DNA of 64,000 bases from Blastococcus_B deserti (GTDB taxonomy: Bacteria > Actinomycetota > Actinomycetes > Mycobacteriales > Geodermatophilaceae), in the NCBI RefSeq assembly GCF_042682525.1, contig NZ_JBHUHP010000010.1, positions 62,001 to 126,000 on the forward strand, written 5' to 3'. The notes under the pieces are model-generated. The model searched no databases. It was not told the origin of the DNA and saw only the letters and a list, made by a program, of their open reading frames with translations. The translations under genes and the position numbers were made by a program. Positions 15,249-24,325 of this stretch are shown piece by piece (positions within the stretch are counted from its first letter, which is position 1; each line of letters begins with the position of its first letter).

Positions 15249-17549
15249 TCAGGGCCGGGCCTGCTCCAGCAGGAAGGGCCGCGGTGTGGCCAGCCAGGTG
15301 AGGAAGTCGTCGACCGGCATGGGACGGGCGATGGCGTAGCCCTGGGCGACGTCGCAGCCCAGCTCCGCCAGGACGGCCGCTGTCGGGGCGTCCTCCACGC
15401 CCTCCGCGACGAGGCTGAGGCCCAGGTCGTGGGCGAGTGCCACGGTGTGCCGCACGATCGCCGCGGCCCGCGGGTCCCGACCGACGTCCTGGGTCAGGCT
15501 GCGGTCGAGCTTGAGCTCGTCGGCCGGCAGGGACCGCAGGTAGGCCAGCGAGCTGTACCCGGTTCCGTAGTCGTCGATCGACGTGCGCACGCCCAGGCGG
15601 CGCAGCTGGCCGAGCACCGTCCGGCCCCGCTCGGGGTCGCCCATGAGGGTGTCCTCCACCAGCTCCAGGGTGAGGGCCTGGGCGGGCAGCCCGTAGCGCA
15701 CGAGCGCCAGCGCCACCTTGCTGGGCAGGTCGAGGTCGGAGACGTTGGCCGCCGACAGGTTGACCGAGACGGGGACCCGGGCCGATTCCCACCAGCCGGC
15801 GACCGCCCGCAGCGAGAGCTCGAGGACCGTGTCGGTCAGCGGGCGCAGGAGGCCCGCCTGCTCGGCCGCCGGCAGCAGCTGCGCGGGGGAGAGCAGTCCG
15901 CGGGTCGGGTGGTTCCAGCGCACCAGCGCCTCGACGCCGACGACCCGCCCGTCGGTGAGGTCGACCTGCGGCTGCAGGTGCACCAGGAGCTCGTCGTCGC
16001 GGGTCAGCGCCGTCCGGAGCTCCTCCATGGTGCGCAGCCGGTCACCGGTGCCTCCGTGCGGATCGGGCACGTACACGTGGACGCCCTCGCGACCGGCCTT
16101 GGCGGCGTACATGGCGATGTCGGCGCAGCGGAGCAGCTCCTGCACCGTGGCGGCCGGCACGGGTGCGGTGGCGACGCCGATGCTCACGCCCACGTGCAGC
16201 CGGATGCCCTCGACCGTGAAGGGCTGCAGCAGCAGCTGGCGGAGCCGTTCCGCCCGGTCCTGCGCCTCGTCCAGGCCGGCCTCCTCCAGGAGGACGGCGA
16301 ACTCGTCCCCGCCGAGCCGGGCGAGCAGGTCGCCCGAGCGCAGCGCCCCCCGCAGCCGGGGACCCACCTGGCGGAGCAGGTCGTCACCGGCGTGGTGCCC
16401 CAGGCTGTCGTTGACCTCCTTGAAGCCGTCCAGGTCGAGCAGCAGCAGCGCGGCCGGCCGGCGCGCGGTCGTGCCGCTGAGCACGCGGCCGGCGTGCTCC
16501 AGCAGCGCCCGCCGGTTGGGCATGCCGGTGAGCTCGTCGGTGAGGGCCTGCTGCCTGACCTCGTTGAACGCCCGGACCTCGCGGAAGGTGATCGCCGTGC
16601 GGGCGAGCGCGGCGAGCACGGTGCCGACGGCCGACCACCCGGCGATGGGGGAGACCTGGTCACCCCAGCCGACGGCCAGCACCAGGAGGGCCGCCACGTT
16701 GCACGCCAGCGGAACGGCGAGGACCCGCCAGCCGACCCGGGAGCTGGCGTCGCTGCCCGGCTCCGGGCGGTGGTCGGCGGGCCGGCTCACGTGCGCGGCG
16801 ACCGCGGTGAGGGAGACACCGACCAGCCAGGTGAGGTCGAGGGGACCGCCCTCGACGTAGACGCCCTGCGTGGCCAGGTTCAGGTAGACGACGTCGCCGA
16901 CCAGCGTGATCAGGATCCCGGCGCCCACGAGCTGGAGGGCGCGGTCACGGCGGATGCCGAAGATGGCGGTGCCGGCCACCAGCAGCGCCAGCAGGACGAC
17001 GTCGGCCAGGGGGTAGGCCAGGCTGGTCACGACGGCGGCCATCGTGCCCTCGGTCAGCTCCAGGGCGGGACCGAGGAGCACCGCGGCGGCCACCGCGGCC
17101 GCTCCCAGGGCACCGATGAGGCCGTCGAGCCACATGCTCGGGTGGAACCTGGGGACGCGGGACCGGACGAGCCCGACCAGCATGACGTAGACCCCGCCGT
17201 AGTAGGCGAGGTAGAAGGCGTCGGCGATCGACGGGAAGGGCTCGTCGGGCATGCGGGCGATGACCGTCGTGTAGACGACGTTCGCTGCGATGCCCAGGAC
17301 GAGGGCGGTCGCCATCCCGGCCCAGGCCACGCGTTCCGCGCGCCCTCGACGGGCGGCCTGCACGCACACGCCCAGGCCCCCGAGGTAGACGAGGTTGTAC
17401 AGCACGAGGTCGTAGAAGACGCCCCACGCGTCGCCGTCTGGCCGGGCGAGGACCCCCGTCGCGAAGACGCCGAGGGCGAGGAGGGTCACGACGAGGTACA
17501 GCCGCGACCACGGCAGGCCACGCCTCACCGGCGGGTGTTCGTCGTGCAC
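15249..17549 (-). CDS. Membrane-bound GGDEF-EAL cyclic-di-GMP protein
   Basis: 766 residues from GTG 17549. About eight to nine membrane segments fill residues 15-310. A GGDEF domain follows (RLGGDEF near 411-417) with an RxxD inhibitory site (RSGD) five residues before it. The EAL domain (GVEALVRW near 536) keeps its expected metal and catalytic residues: the EAL Glu, VNLSAANV, LELVEDTLM, IDDYGTGYSS, LKLDRS and VAEGVED. So both synthesis and breakdown of c-di-GMP look possible; which dominates cannot be read from sequence. It is divergent from leuS. No sensory domain beyond the membrane part is recognised. Confidence 0.93.
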   Translation of the reverse strand: MHDEHPPVRRGLPWSRLYLVVTLLALGVFATGVLARPDGDAWGVFYDLVLYNLVYLGGLGVCVQAARRGRAERVAWAGMATALVLGIAANVVYTTVIARMPDEPFPSIADAFYLAYYGGVYVMLVGLVRSRVPRFHPSMWLDGLIGALGAAAVAAAVLLGPALELTEGTMAAVVTSLAYPLADVVLLALLVAGTAIFGIRRDRALQLVGAGILITLVGDVVYLNLATQGVYVEGGPLDLTWLVGVSLTAVAAHVSRPADHRPEPGSDASSRVGWRVLAVPLACNVAALLVLAVGWGDQVSPIAGWSAVGTVLAALARTAITFREVRAFNEVRQQALTDELTGMPNRRALLEHAGRVLSGTTARRPAALLLLDLDGFKEVNDSLGHHAGDDLLRQVGPRLRGALRSGDLLARLGGDEFAVLLEEAGLDEAQDRAERLRQLLLQPFTVEGIRLHVGVSIGVATAPVPAATVQELLRCADIAMYAAKAGREGVHVYVPDPHGGTGDRLRTMEELRTALTRDDELLVHLQPQVDLTDGRVVGVEALVRWNHPTRGLLSPAQLLPAAEQAGLLRPLTDTVLELSLRAVAGWWESARVPVSVNLSAANVSDLDLPSKVALALVRYGLPAQALTLELVEDTLMGDPERGRTVLGQLRRLGVRTSIDDYGTGYSSLAYLRSLPADELKLDRSLTQDVGRDPRAAAIVRHTVALAHDLGLSLVAEGVEDAPTAAVLAELGCDVAQGYAIARPMPVDDFLTWLATPRPFLLEQARP

Positions 17550-17662
17550 ATGACGCTGATCGGCGGGAATCCAGCGCGATCGGAGCCGGTACCGCGGTGG
17601 CTCCCTCCTGAGGGTGAGGCCCGCGCACCGGAACGCGGCGGCGTCCGCGGGGCGCCTCGCGG

Positions 17663-17668
17663 TAGGCT
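17663..17668 (+). promoter_or_regulatory. TAGGCT -10 box of the leuS leader
   Basis: Ends 6 nt before GTG 17675, the first codon of an 11-codon leader ORF. The transcript should therefore begin at or next to that codon. Confidence 0.7.
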
Positions 17669-17674
17669 CCGGAC

Positions 17675-17710
17675 GTGACCGGCCGGCTGTCGCTTCCCCG
17701 GCCGTGCTGA
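17675..17710 (+). CDS. Leaderless leader peptide upstream of leuS
   Basis: Eleven codons, MTGRLSLPRPC, then TGA at 17708-17710. Two of the first seven codons are Leu, CTG (17687-17689) and CTT (17693-17695); CTT is a rare codon in this GC-rich DNA. The ORF starts 6 nt after a TAGGCT box. The last three codons and the stop form the 5' arm of a hairpin, and a U-tract terminator follows before leuS. This is the layout of a ribosome-mediated attenuation leader sensing charged leucine tRNA. A classic antiterminator that competes with the terminator was not found. Confidence 0.6.
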   Translation: MTGRLSLPRPC

Positions 17711-17733
17711 TCTGACCGATCGGACAGCACGGC
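17701..17733 (+). promoter_or_regulatory. Hairpin over the leader-peptide stop codon
   Basis: GCCGTGCTG (17701-17709) pairs perfectly with CAGCACGGC (17725-17733). The 5' arm contains the last codons and stop of the leader peptide, so a ribosome finishing or stalling there would block the stem. Confidence 0.65.
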
Positions 17734-17734
17734 T

Positions 17735-17761
17735 ACCCCTCCATGCGTGAGGGGTTTTTTT
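17735..17761 (+). terminator. Intrinsic terminator (attenuator) in the leuS leader
   Basis: ACCCCTC (17735-17741) pairs with GAGGGGT (17749-17755) around a 7-nt loop and is followed by a run of T to 17761. It is the only textbook U-tract terminator I see in the window, and it lies between the leader promoter and leuS. Read-through must be allowed for leuS expression. Confidence 0.85.
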
Positions 17762-17808
17762 CTGCCCGCCGCCGGTACGAGAGCCTCGAGGACCCAGGAG
17801 CACCAGCG

Positions 17809-20727
17809 ATGAGCCAGACCGCCGACCAGCCCAACGCCGAGCAGGTGCCGGGTGACGTGCCCCCGTACCGCTACACGCCGGCGCTGGCCCAGCAGATCGA
17901 GCTGGCCTGGCAGGACCGCTGGGCGGCCGAGGGGACGTTCCACACGCCCAACCCGGTCGGCCGGCTGAGCGCGGGCTTCGAGCGGGTGGCCGACCGGCCC
18001 AAGTTCTTCGCGATGGACATGTTCCCCTATCCCTCGGGCGCCGGTCTGCACGTCGGGCACCCGCTGGGCTACCTGGGCACCGACGTCACCAGCCGGTTCC
18101 GCCGGATGGACGGCGACAACGTGCTGCACCCGATGGGCTACGACGCGTTCGGCCTGCCCGCCGAGCAGTACGCCGTCCAGACCGGGCAGCACCCACGGAT
18201 CACGACCGAGCAGAACATCGCCGCCATCAGGGCGCAGCTGCGCCGGCTGGGCGTCGACCACGACGAGCGCCGCAGCTTCGCGACCATCGACCCGGGCTAC
18301 TACAAGTGGACCCAGTGGATCTTCCTGCAGATCTTCGGCTCGTGGTTCGACGAGCAGGCCGGGAAGGCCCGCCGCATCGAAGAGCTGGTCGCCGAGCTGG
18401 ACGCCGGCACCCGCGAGCCCGCCGCCGGCACCAATCCGTCCGGACGGCCCTGGGCCGAGCTGGACGACGTGGAGCGGCGCAAGGTCGTCGACGCGCACCG
18501 GCTGGCCTACCTGCACGAGGCGCCGGTCAACTGGTGCCCGGGCCTGGGCACGGTCCTGTCCAACGAGGAGGTCACGCCCGACGGGCGGTCCGAGCGCGGC
18601 AACTTCCCGGTGTTCCGGCGTCCGCTCACCCAGTGGATGATGCGGATCACCGCCTACGCCGACCGCCTGCTGGCCGACCTGGACCGTCTGGACTGGCCCG
18701 AGTCGCTGAAGCTGATGCAGCGCAACTGGATCGGCCGCTCGACGGGAGCGCGGATCCGGTTCGCCGTCGGGGCGGCGGGGCGGGGGGACGACGCAGCCGG
18801 CGAGACCATCGAGGTCTTCACCACCCGGCCCGACACCCTGTTCGGCGCCACCTACATGGTCCTGGCCCCCGAGCACCCGCTGGTCGAGACGCTGACCGCG
18901 GCCGCCTGGCCGGACGGCGCCGACCCGCGGTGGACCGGAGGTGCTGCCACTCCCGGGGAGGCGGTGCGGGCCTACCAGCGGCAGGCGTCCCGCCGCTCCG
19001 AGCTGGACCGCCAGAACGAGGCGCGGGAGAAGACCGGCGTCTGGCTGGGCGTCACCGCTGTTAATCCGGTCAACGGCCGCGAGCTGCCGGTGTTCATCGC
19101 CGACTACGTGCTGACCGGCTACGGCACCGGCGCGATCATGGCCGTGCCGGGCGAGGACGCCCGCGACTTCGAGTTCGCGGAGGTGTTCGGGCTGCCGGTG
19201 GTGCGCACCGTCCAGCCACCGGAGGGGTTCGAGGGCGGCGCGTACACCGGCGCCGGCCCGATGATCAACTCGGCGAACGAGGAGATCTCGCTGAACGGCC
19301 TGGACAAGGCCACCGCCATCGCCACCATCACCGACTGGCTGGTGGCCCACGGGCACGGCGAGGCGACGACCACCTACAAGCTGCGGGACTGGCTGTTCAG
19401 CCGGCAGCGCTACTGGGGCGAGCCGTTCCCGATCGTCTACGACGAGGACGACCTGCCCGTCGCCGTCCCGACGTCGATGCTGCCGGTGCTGCTGCCCGAG
19501 GTCGACGACTACTCGCCGAAGACCTTCGCCGACGACGACGCCGACTCCGCTCCGGAGCCGCCGCTGTCGCGGGCCACCGACTGGACGACGGTCGAGCTGG
19601 ACCTGGGCGACGGCCCGCGGAAGTACCGCCGCGAGACCAACACGATGCCCAACTGGGCAGGGTCGTGCTGGTACTACCTGCGCTACCTGGACCCGGGCGA
19701 CGACGCGCAGATGGTCGACCCGGAACTGGAGAGGTACTGGCTGGGCCCGCGCGGCGAGGGGGACGTCGGCGGCGTCGACCTGTACGTGGGTGGCGTCGAG
19801 CACGCCGTCCTGCACCTGCTGTACGCGCGCTTCTGGCACAAGGTGCTGCACGACCTGGGGCACGTCTCCAGCGAGGAGCCGTTCCGCCGGCTGGTCAACC
19901 AGGGCTACATCTCTGCCTACGCCTACACCGACGAGCGCGGCTTCTACGTGCCCGCGGCCGAGGTGGTGGAGAAGGACGGGAAGTTCTTCCACGACGGCAA
20001 GCCGGTCAACCGGGAGTACGGCAAGATCGGCAAGAGCCTGAAGAACATGGTCACCCCCGACGAGATGATCGGGGCGTACGGAGCCGACACGTTCCGGGTC
20101 TACGAGATGTCGACCGGCCCGCTGGACCAGTCGCGGCCGTGGGAGACCAAGGCCGTGGTCGGGTCGCAGCGGCTGCTGCAGCGGATCTGGCGCGTCGTCG
20201 TCGACGAGCGGACCGGTGTGGTGCGCGCCGTCGACGACGTCGAGCCCGGCGAGGACACCCTGCGTGCCCTGCACCGCACCGTCGCGGGGGTCCGCGACGG
20301 GTTCTCGACGCTGCGGTTCAACATCGCCATCGCGCGGATCACCGAGCTGACCAACCACCTGACCCAGACGTACGGGGCGGAGTCACCGGTCCCGCGCTCG
20401 GTCGTCGAGCCGTTGGTCCTGCTGGTGGCGCCGCTCGCCCCCCACATGGCCGACGAGCTGTGGTCGCGGCTGGGTCATGACGGATCCTGCGCCTGGCACC
20501 CGTTCCCGGTGGCCGACGAGCGGTGGCTGGTGGAGGACACCGTGCAGGTGGCGGTGCAGGTGAACGGCAAGGTGCGGTCGCAGGTCAGCGTGCCGGCCGA
20601 CGCCGACGCGGCCGCCCTGGAGGCCGCCGCGCGCGCCGACGAGAAGATCGCCGGCTACCTCGCCGGCGCCACCGTTCGCCGCGTCGTCGCCGTCCCCGGC
20701 CGGCTGGTCAACTTCGTGCTCGGCTGA
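17809..20727 (+). CDS. leuS: Leucyl-tRNA synthetase
   Basis: 972 residues from ATG 17809, with AGGAG 8 nt upstream. Class I signature FPYPSGAGLHVGHPLGY with HVGH near residue 80, and the KMSKS-type loop as KIGKS near 738-742. TRPDTLFGATYM and GTGAIMAVPGEDARD mark the CP1 editing domain. The C-terminal VQVNGKVR tail is typical of LeuRS. It charges tRNA-Leu with leucine in the cytosol. Transcription must pass the leader peptide and terminator upstream. It ends before a strong bidirectional hairpin. Confidence 0.97.
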   Translation: MSQTADQPNAEQVPGDVPPYRYTPALAQQIELAWQDRWAAEGTFHTPNPVGRLSAGFERVADRPKFFAMDMFPYPSGAGLHVGHPLGYLGTDVTSRFRRMDGDNVLHPMGYDAFGLPAEQYAVQTGQHPRITTEQNIAAIRAQLRRLGVDHDERRSFATIDPGYYKWTQWIFLQIFGSWFDEQAGKARRIEELVAELDAGTREPAAGTNPSGRPWAELDDVERRKVVDAHRLAYLHEAPVNWCPGLGTVLSNEEVTPDGRSERGNFPVFRRPLTQWMMRITAYADRLLADLDRLDWPESLKLMQRNWIGRSTGARIRFAVGAAGRGDDAAGETIEVFTTRPDTLFGATYMVLAPEHPLVETLTAAAWPDGADPRWTGGAATPGEAVRAYQRQASRRSELDRQNEAREKTGVWLGVTAVNPVNGRELPVFIADYVLTGYGTGAIMAVPGEDARDFEFAEVFGLPVVRTVQPPEGFEGGAYTGAGPMINSANEEISLNGLDKATAIATITDWLVAHGHGEATTTYKLRDWLFSRQRYWGEPFPIVYDEDDLPVAVPTSMLPVLLPEVDDYSPKTFADDDADSAPEPPLSRATDWTTVELDLGDGPRKYRRETNTMPNWAGSCWYYLRYLDPGDDAQMVDPELERYWLGPRGEGDVGGVDLYVGGVEHAVLHLLYARFWHKVLHDLGHVSSEEPFRRLVNQGYISAYAYTDERGFYVPAAEVVEKDGKFFHDGKPVNREYGKIGKSLKNMVTPDEMIGAYGADTFRVYEMSTGPLDQSRPWETKAVVGSQRLLQRIWRVVVDERTGVVRAVDDVEPGEDTLRALHRTVAGVRDGFSTLRFNIAIARITELTNHLTQTYGAESPVPRSVVEPLVLLVAPLAPHMADELWSRLGHDGSCAWHPFPVADERWLVEDTVQVAVQVNGKVRSQVSVPADADAAALEAAARADEKIAGYLAGATVRRVVAVPGRLVNFVLG

Positions 20728-20755
20728 GCCGGCGCGGTCCGAGGCGCTCCGGCGC

Positions 20756-20788
20756 GACCGCGGCTCCCCGGTGCGGGGAGCCGCGGTC
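20756..20788. terminator. 14-bp inverted repeat between leuS and lipB
   Basis: 20756-20769 pairs perfectly with 20775-20788 around GGTGC. It lies 28 nt after the leuS stop between convergent genes. Confidence 0.85.
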
Positions 20789-20886
20789 ACCGGGCACGGA
20801 CGGGGATCGTCCGGTGCCCTCGCGCGCTGCCTCGGGGATGACGTGCCGGAGGCCGCAGGGGGCGGTGCTGCCGCGCAGCGCCGCCG

Positions 20887-21549
20887 TCAGCGCGTGGCGG
20901 GCTCGGGCTCGAAGGCCAGGACCCTGCGCATGGCCGACTCCACCGGCTCCAGGGCCTGGGCCGTGGAGATGTCGCGGCCCAGCTCGGCCGACAGGGAGGT
21001 GACGCCCGCGTCGGGGATCCCGCAGGGGACGATCGCTCCGAAGGCGGCCAGGTCGGGGTCGCAGTTGAGCGCGAAGCCGTGCATCGTCACGCCGCGGGCC
21101 ACCCGCACCCCGATCGCGGCGACCTTCCGCTCGGGCCGGAACCCGGTGCCCGGGGCGTCGGCGGCCACCCACACCCCGCTGCGCCCCTCGACGCGCCCGG
21201 TCGCCAGCCCGAAACCGGCGCAGACCTCGATCAGCGCCTCCTCGAGCCGGCGCACGTACGCGACGACGTCGACGGGGTCGGGCAGCGCGACGATCGGATA
21301 GCCGACCAGCTGACCGGGGCCGTGCCACGTGATCTTGCCGCCTCGGTCGACGTCGACGACGGGCGTGCCGTCGAGCGGCCGCTCGTGCGGCTCGGTGCGG
21401 CGCCCGGCCGTGTAGACGGAGGGGTGCTCGAGCAGCAGCAAGGTGTCGGGAACCTCGCGGGCGACCCGCTGCCCGTGCAGCTCGCGCTGCTGCGCCCACG
21501 CCTGCTCGTAGGGAACCGTGCCCGCCCGGATGATCTGCAGCTCCGACAC
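20887..21549 (-). CDS. lipB: Lipoyl(octanoyl) transferase
   Basis: 220 residues from GTG 21549, with a TAGGCT box 6 nt upstream. Family motifs: GGKITWHGPGQLVGYPIV near 70-87, the catalytic Lys in ERKVAAIGVRV and the catalytic Cys in FGAIVPCGI near 170. It transfers octanoyl from acyl carrier protein to the E2 and H proteins, after which LipA adds sulfur. The E2 gene (sucB) is 4 kb downstream on the same strand but separated by other genes. Leaderless transcription suggests independent expression. Confidence 0.96.
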   Translation of the reverse strand: MSELQIIRAGTVPYEQAWAQQRELHGQRVAREVPDTLLLLEHPSVYTAGRRTEPHERPLDGTPVVDVDRGGKITWHGPGQLVGYPIVALPDPVDVVAYVRRLEEALIEVCAGFGLATGRVEGRSGVWVAADAPGTGFRPERKVAAIGVRVARGVTMHGFALNCDPDLAAFGAIVPCGIPDAGVTSLSAELGRDISTAQALEPVESAMRRVLAFEPEPATR

Positions 21550-21555
21550 GCCCCC

Positions 21556-21561
21556 AGCCTA
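21556..21561 (-). promoter_or_regulatory. TAGGCT -10 box of lipB
   Basis: Ends 6 nt before GTG 21549 on the minus strand. Confidence 0.65.
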
Positions 21562-21569
21562 TAGAAGTG

Positions 21570-21625
21570 ACCCCGTTCCCCTCACCGCGCGCAGGTTCGC
21601 GGCGAGCCTCTACACGGGGCCTCAG
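21570..21625. repeat. Intergenic palindromic repeat, CACCGCTCGC family (copy 1)
   Basis: Core reads CACCGCGCGCAGGTTCGCGG, flanked by GACCCCGT and ACGGGGCC arms. It lies between the peptidase E stop (which it overlaps) and the lipB promoter. Related copies are at 29098, 30688, 35643 and 48029. Confidence 0.6.
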
Positions 21626-22356
21626 CCGAGCCGGCGCGGCTCCACCCGGATCTCGACCGCGGTGCCGCCGGGGCCGCGTTCGACACGGTATGCCGCCGCG
21701 TCGGCGCGGTCGGCCACCGCCTCGACCAGCTGCGTGCCCCGGTACACCAGTCCGACGCCGTCGTCGGTGGCGTGGCCCCCCGGGAGGGTGCCGTCGGCGA
21801 CCAGGCGGTGGTACAGCGGGCGGCGCTGTTCCTCGGAGTCGTGGTGCACCCCGTTCGACGTCGGGATGAACCCCAGCCCGTCGGTGACCGGGCGCAGGTC
21901 GGGACCGTAGGAGTCGGTGGTGCCGCCGACGTGCCAGCACAGCGACCCGGCCGACACCCCACCCAGCACGACGCCGGCGCGCCAGCATTCGGCGAGCACC
22001 GGGTCCAGGCCGTGCACCCGCCACACGGCGAGCAGGTTGGCCACGCTGCCGCCACCGACCCAGACGACGTCCTGGGCCAGCAGGTGCGCCCGGACGTCGG
22101 CGACCGTCGGCATCGGGAAGAGACTGAGGTGGCTGACCTCGACCGCGCTGCCGGCGAAGGCCCCGTACACGCCGGCCAGCCGCACCGGGTCGTCGCCGGT
22201 GGCGGTGCCCAGGTAACAGAGCTTCGGGCGTGCCGGCGCGCCCGCGAGGTCGATGGCGAGGCCGAACACCGGCCCCGGCCGCCAGTCGTAGGGCCCCCGA
22301 CCACGGGAGGCGAATCCCATGCTCGTGGCGAGGATCGTGGGCGCGGACGCGGGCAT
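21622..22356 (-). CDS. Peptidase E-like serine peptidase (family S51)
   Basis: 244 residues from ATG 22356, with GGAGAG 7 nt upstream; the frame is open further up but is low-complexity there. The S51 nucleophile motif GVSAGSLCW is near 130-138, preceded by DVVWVGGGSVANLL near 105, which is typical of the family. KLCYLGTATGDD near 35 is the glycine-rich N-terminal motif. S51 enzymes cleave N-terminal Asp dipeptides or act on cyanophycin dipeptides. It is divergent from the Ser/Thr kinase gene. No signal peptide is visible. Confidence 0.85.
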   Translation of the reverse strand: MPASAPTILATSMGFASRGRGPYDWRPGPVFGLAIDLAGAPARPKLCYLGTATGDDPVRLAGVYGAFAGSAVEVSHLSLFPMPTVADVRAHLLAQDVVWVGGGSVANLLAVWRVHGLDPVLAECWRAGVVLGGVSAGSLCWHVGGTTDSYGPDLRPVTDGLGFIPTSNGVHHDSEEQRRPLYHRLVADGTLPGGHATDDGVGLVYRGTQLVEAVADRADAAAYRVERGPGGTAVEIRVEPRRLG

Positions 22357-22640
22357 CGGCGGGCTCTCCGGTCGTCGGGGCGGGCGGGCGGACGGGCGCA
22401 GGGCGCGGAGGACGGCGCGGGCGGTGCGGGCGCCGCTGGCCATCGCGCCCTGGACGGCCCGCCGACGCCAGGCGGGTGGCCGCCGACAGCCCGGCAGCCC
22501 GGCCCCGCCGACGACCACCTCGGCCGCAGCGACATCGCCCGACGGTATCCGGGCGCGCAGGCCCGGCACCCACACCCACCCGACCTGGGAATCGTGTCGT
22601 CGGCTGTGGACAGCCGGAGCGGAACGTGGCCGGCGCCGCC

Positions 22641-22646
22641 TACGGT
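22641..22646 (+). promoter_or_regulatory. TACGGT -10 box of the Ser/Thr kinase gene
   Basis: Ends 7 nt before ATG 22654. Confidence 0.55.
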
Positions 22647-22653
22647 CGCCGAC

Positions 22654-24309
22654 ATGCCTGCCGCCGTCCCACCCGCGGAAGCGGACGCCGTCCCGCCGCC
22701 GCCCGTGCCGGGCTACACGCTCCAGGATCTGCTGGGTCGCGGCGGATCGGGAGAGGTGTGGCGGGCGGTGAGCCGCAGGGGCGGCGACGCCGTCGCCGTG
22801 AAGGTGCTGGTGGCCGGCGACCCCGAGCGGCAGGCCCGCGAGGCGGCGCTGCTCGGCGAGCTCGACCATCCTCATCTGGTCCGCCTGATCGAGGTGGTGC
22901 ACCAGCCCCGGCGCGGCGGCGCTCCCCGCGTGGCTCTCGTCCTCGAGCTGCTCGGCGGCGGCAGCCTCGCGGCACTCCTGGCCCGGCGCGGACGCCTGCG
23001 GCCGGGGGAGGTGGTGACGGCGATCGCGCCGGTGGCCGCTGCCCTGGCCCACGCCCACGACCGCGGGATCGTCCACGGCGACCTCTCCCCGGGCAACATC
23101 GTCTTCACGGCGGAGGGCCGGCCGGTGCTGACCGACCTGGGGGTGGCCCGCGTGCTGGGGGAGGCGGCGGCCGCGGAGGTCACGCCTCCCTACGTCGACC
23201 CGACCGTGGCCCGCGGCGGTGCGCCCGGGCCCGCCTCCGACGTGTTCGGGATCGCGGCCGCCGCCTTCCACGCGCTGACCGGCGTCGCTCCCTGGAACGC
23301 GGCCACCACGGCCGAAACGCTCGCGGTGGCGGCGGCCGGCCAGCTCCCCGACCTGACCGAGCTGGCGCCGGACGCGCCACCGGAGCTGATCGCGGTGATC
23401 GGCCGCGGGCTCGCCGCCGATCCCCACGACCGTGGGTCCGCGGCGGCCTTCGCCCTCGACCTGCGGCACGCCTGCCGTCCGGAACCCGTGCGGTTGCCGG
23501 CCGACGGCGTGGCGACGAGGGAGCTCGCGCGGACCGGTCGGGGTCCCCGGACCGAGCTGACCCATCAGGTCCCGGGCCGTCGGCCGCGGCCGGCCCCCGT
23601 CGTCGCCGCTCCTCCCGGTCGGTGGGAGCGCTGGTCCACCGCAGTGCGCGAGGGGGCGGGCTCGCCGGCACGGACGGCCGCAGGCGCGTCAGTCGCGGTG
23701 GTCGTCGCGGCCCTGCTCGTCGTCGGCTGGCTGTGGCTCGGCGCGGAGCGGAGGAGCGGCGGAGCGCCGGACGACAGCCCGGTGACGACGGTCGCCGCGG
23801 AGGCCACGGCGGTGCCCCGAGCACAGCGCGGCACGGGGACGGCCGGCGGCGGTGCCGGGACGCCGCCCGCCGCGGAGACCACTCCCGGGGCCGACCGGCG
23901 GGTGACCCCTGACTCGGTCGAGGAATGGCGGGCGGTGGTCACGGACCTGTACGACCGCCGGGCGGCCGCTCTCACGGCCGCCTCCCCGGAGGGACTGGAA
24001 GAGGTGTACGCGCCGGGCAGCCCGCTGCGGGGCCCCGACGAGGAGCACGCCCGAGCACTGGCGGGGGCGGGGGCGGTGCTCCGGGGGTTCGCCCCGACGG
24101 TCCTCGCGGTGACCGCGGCCGAGGTGCGCGGCGATCGCGTCGAGCTGGACCTGGTGGACCGCTGGCGGAGCTACGACGTCGTCCCCGCTGCCGACCCCGA
24201 CGGGGCCGCGGTGCGCACGCTGCCCGGTCGGCCGGCGGCCGGCGTGCGCATGGTGCTCGTGCGCAGCGGCGAGGGGTGGCGGATCGAGACCGCGCAGCGG
24301 CTGGCGTGA
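22654..24309 (+). CDS. Membrane Ser/Thr protein kinase, atypical catalytic loop
   Basis: 551 residues from ATG 22654 with a -10 box 7 nt upstream. Kinase domain about 20-275: glycine loop LGRGGSGEVW, ATP Lys in VAVKVLV near 50, catalytic loop HGDLSPGN near 141 in place of HRDLKPxN, and DLG in place of DFG. The catalytic Asp, Asn and metal Asp are kept, so activity is possible. One membrane segment near 347-368. The outer part is a Pro/Thr/Gly linker and a domain of about 110 residues resembling a SnoaL/NTF2-like fold (EEWRAVVTDLYDRRAAAL). No PASTA repeats. Target unknown. Confidence 0.85.
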   Translation: MPAAVPPAEADAVPPPPVPGYTLQDLLGRGGSGEVWRAVSRRGGDAVAVKVLVAGDPERQAREAALLGELDHPHLVRLIEVVHQPRRGGAPRVALVLELLGGGSLAALLARRGRLRPGEVVTAIAPVAAALAHAHDRGIVHGDLSPGNIVFTAEGRPVLTDLGVARVLGEAAAAEVTPPYVDPTVARGGAPGPASDVFGIAAAAFHALTGVAPWNAATTAETLAVAAAGQLPDLTELAPDAPPELIAVIGRGLAADPHDRGSAAAFALDLRHACRPEPVRLPADGVATRELARTGRGPRTELTHQVPGRRPRPAPVVAAPPGRWERWSTAVREGAGSPARTAAGASVAVVVAALLVVGWLWLGAERRSGGAPDDSPVTTVAAEATAVPRAQRGTGTAGGGAGTPPAAETTPGADRRVTPDSVEEWRAVVTDLYDRRAAALTAASPEGLEEVYAPGSPLRGPDEEHARALAGAGAVLRGFAPTVLAVTAAEVRGDRVELDLVDRWRSYDVVPAADPDGAAVRTLPGRPAAGVRMVLVRSGEGWRIETAQRLA

Positions 24310-24325
24310 GTGCCGGCGGCCCGGG

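Noticed and set aside
17587..17596. GGTACCGCG upstream of leuS, resembling the T-box antiterminator motif
   Set aside because: The required upstream stem I would have to lie inside the divergent GGDEF-EAL gene, the only terminator is about 150 nt away, and the -10 box puts the leuS transcript start at 17675, downstream of the motif. Such a 9-mer is expected by chance about twice in a window of this composition.
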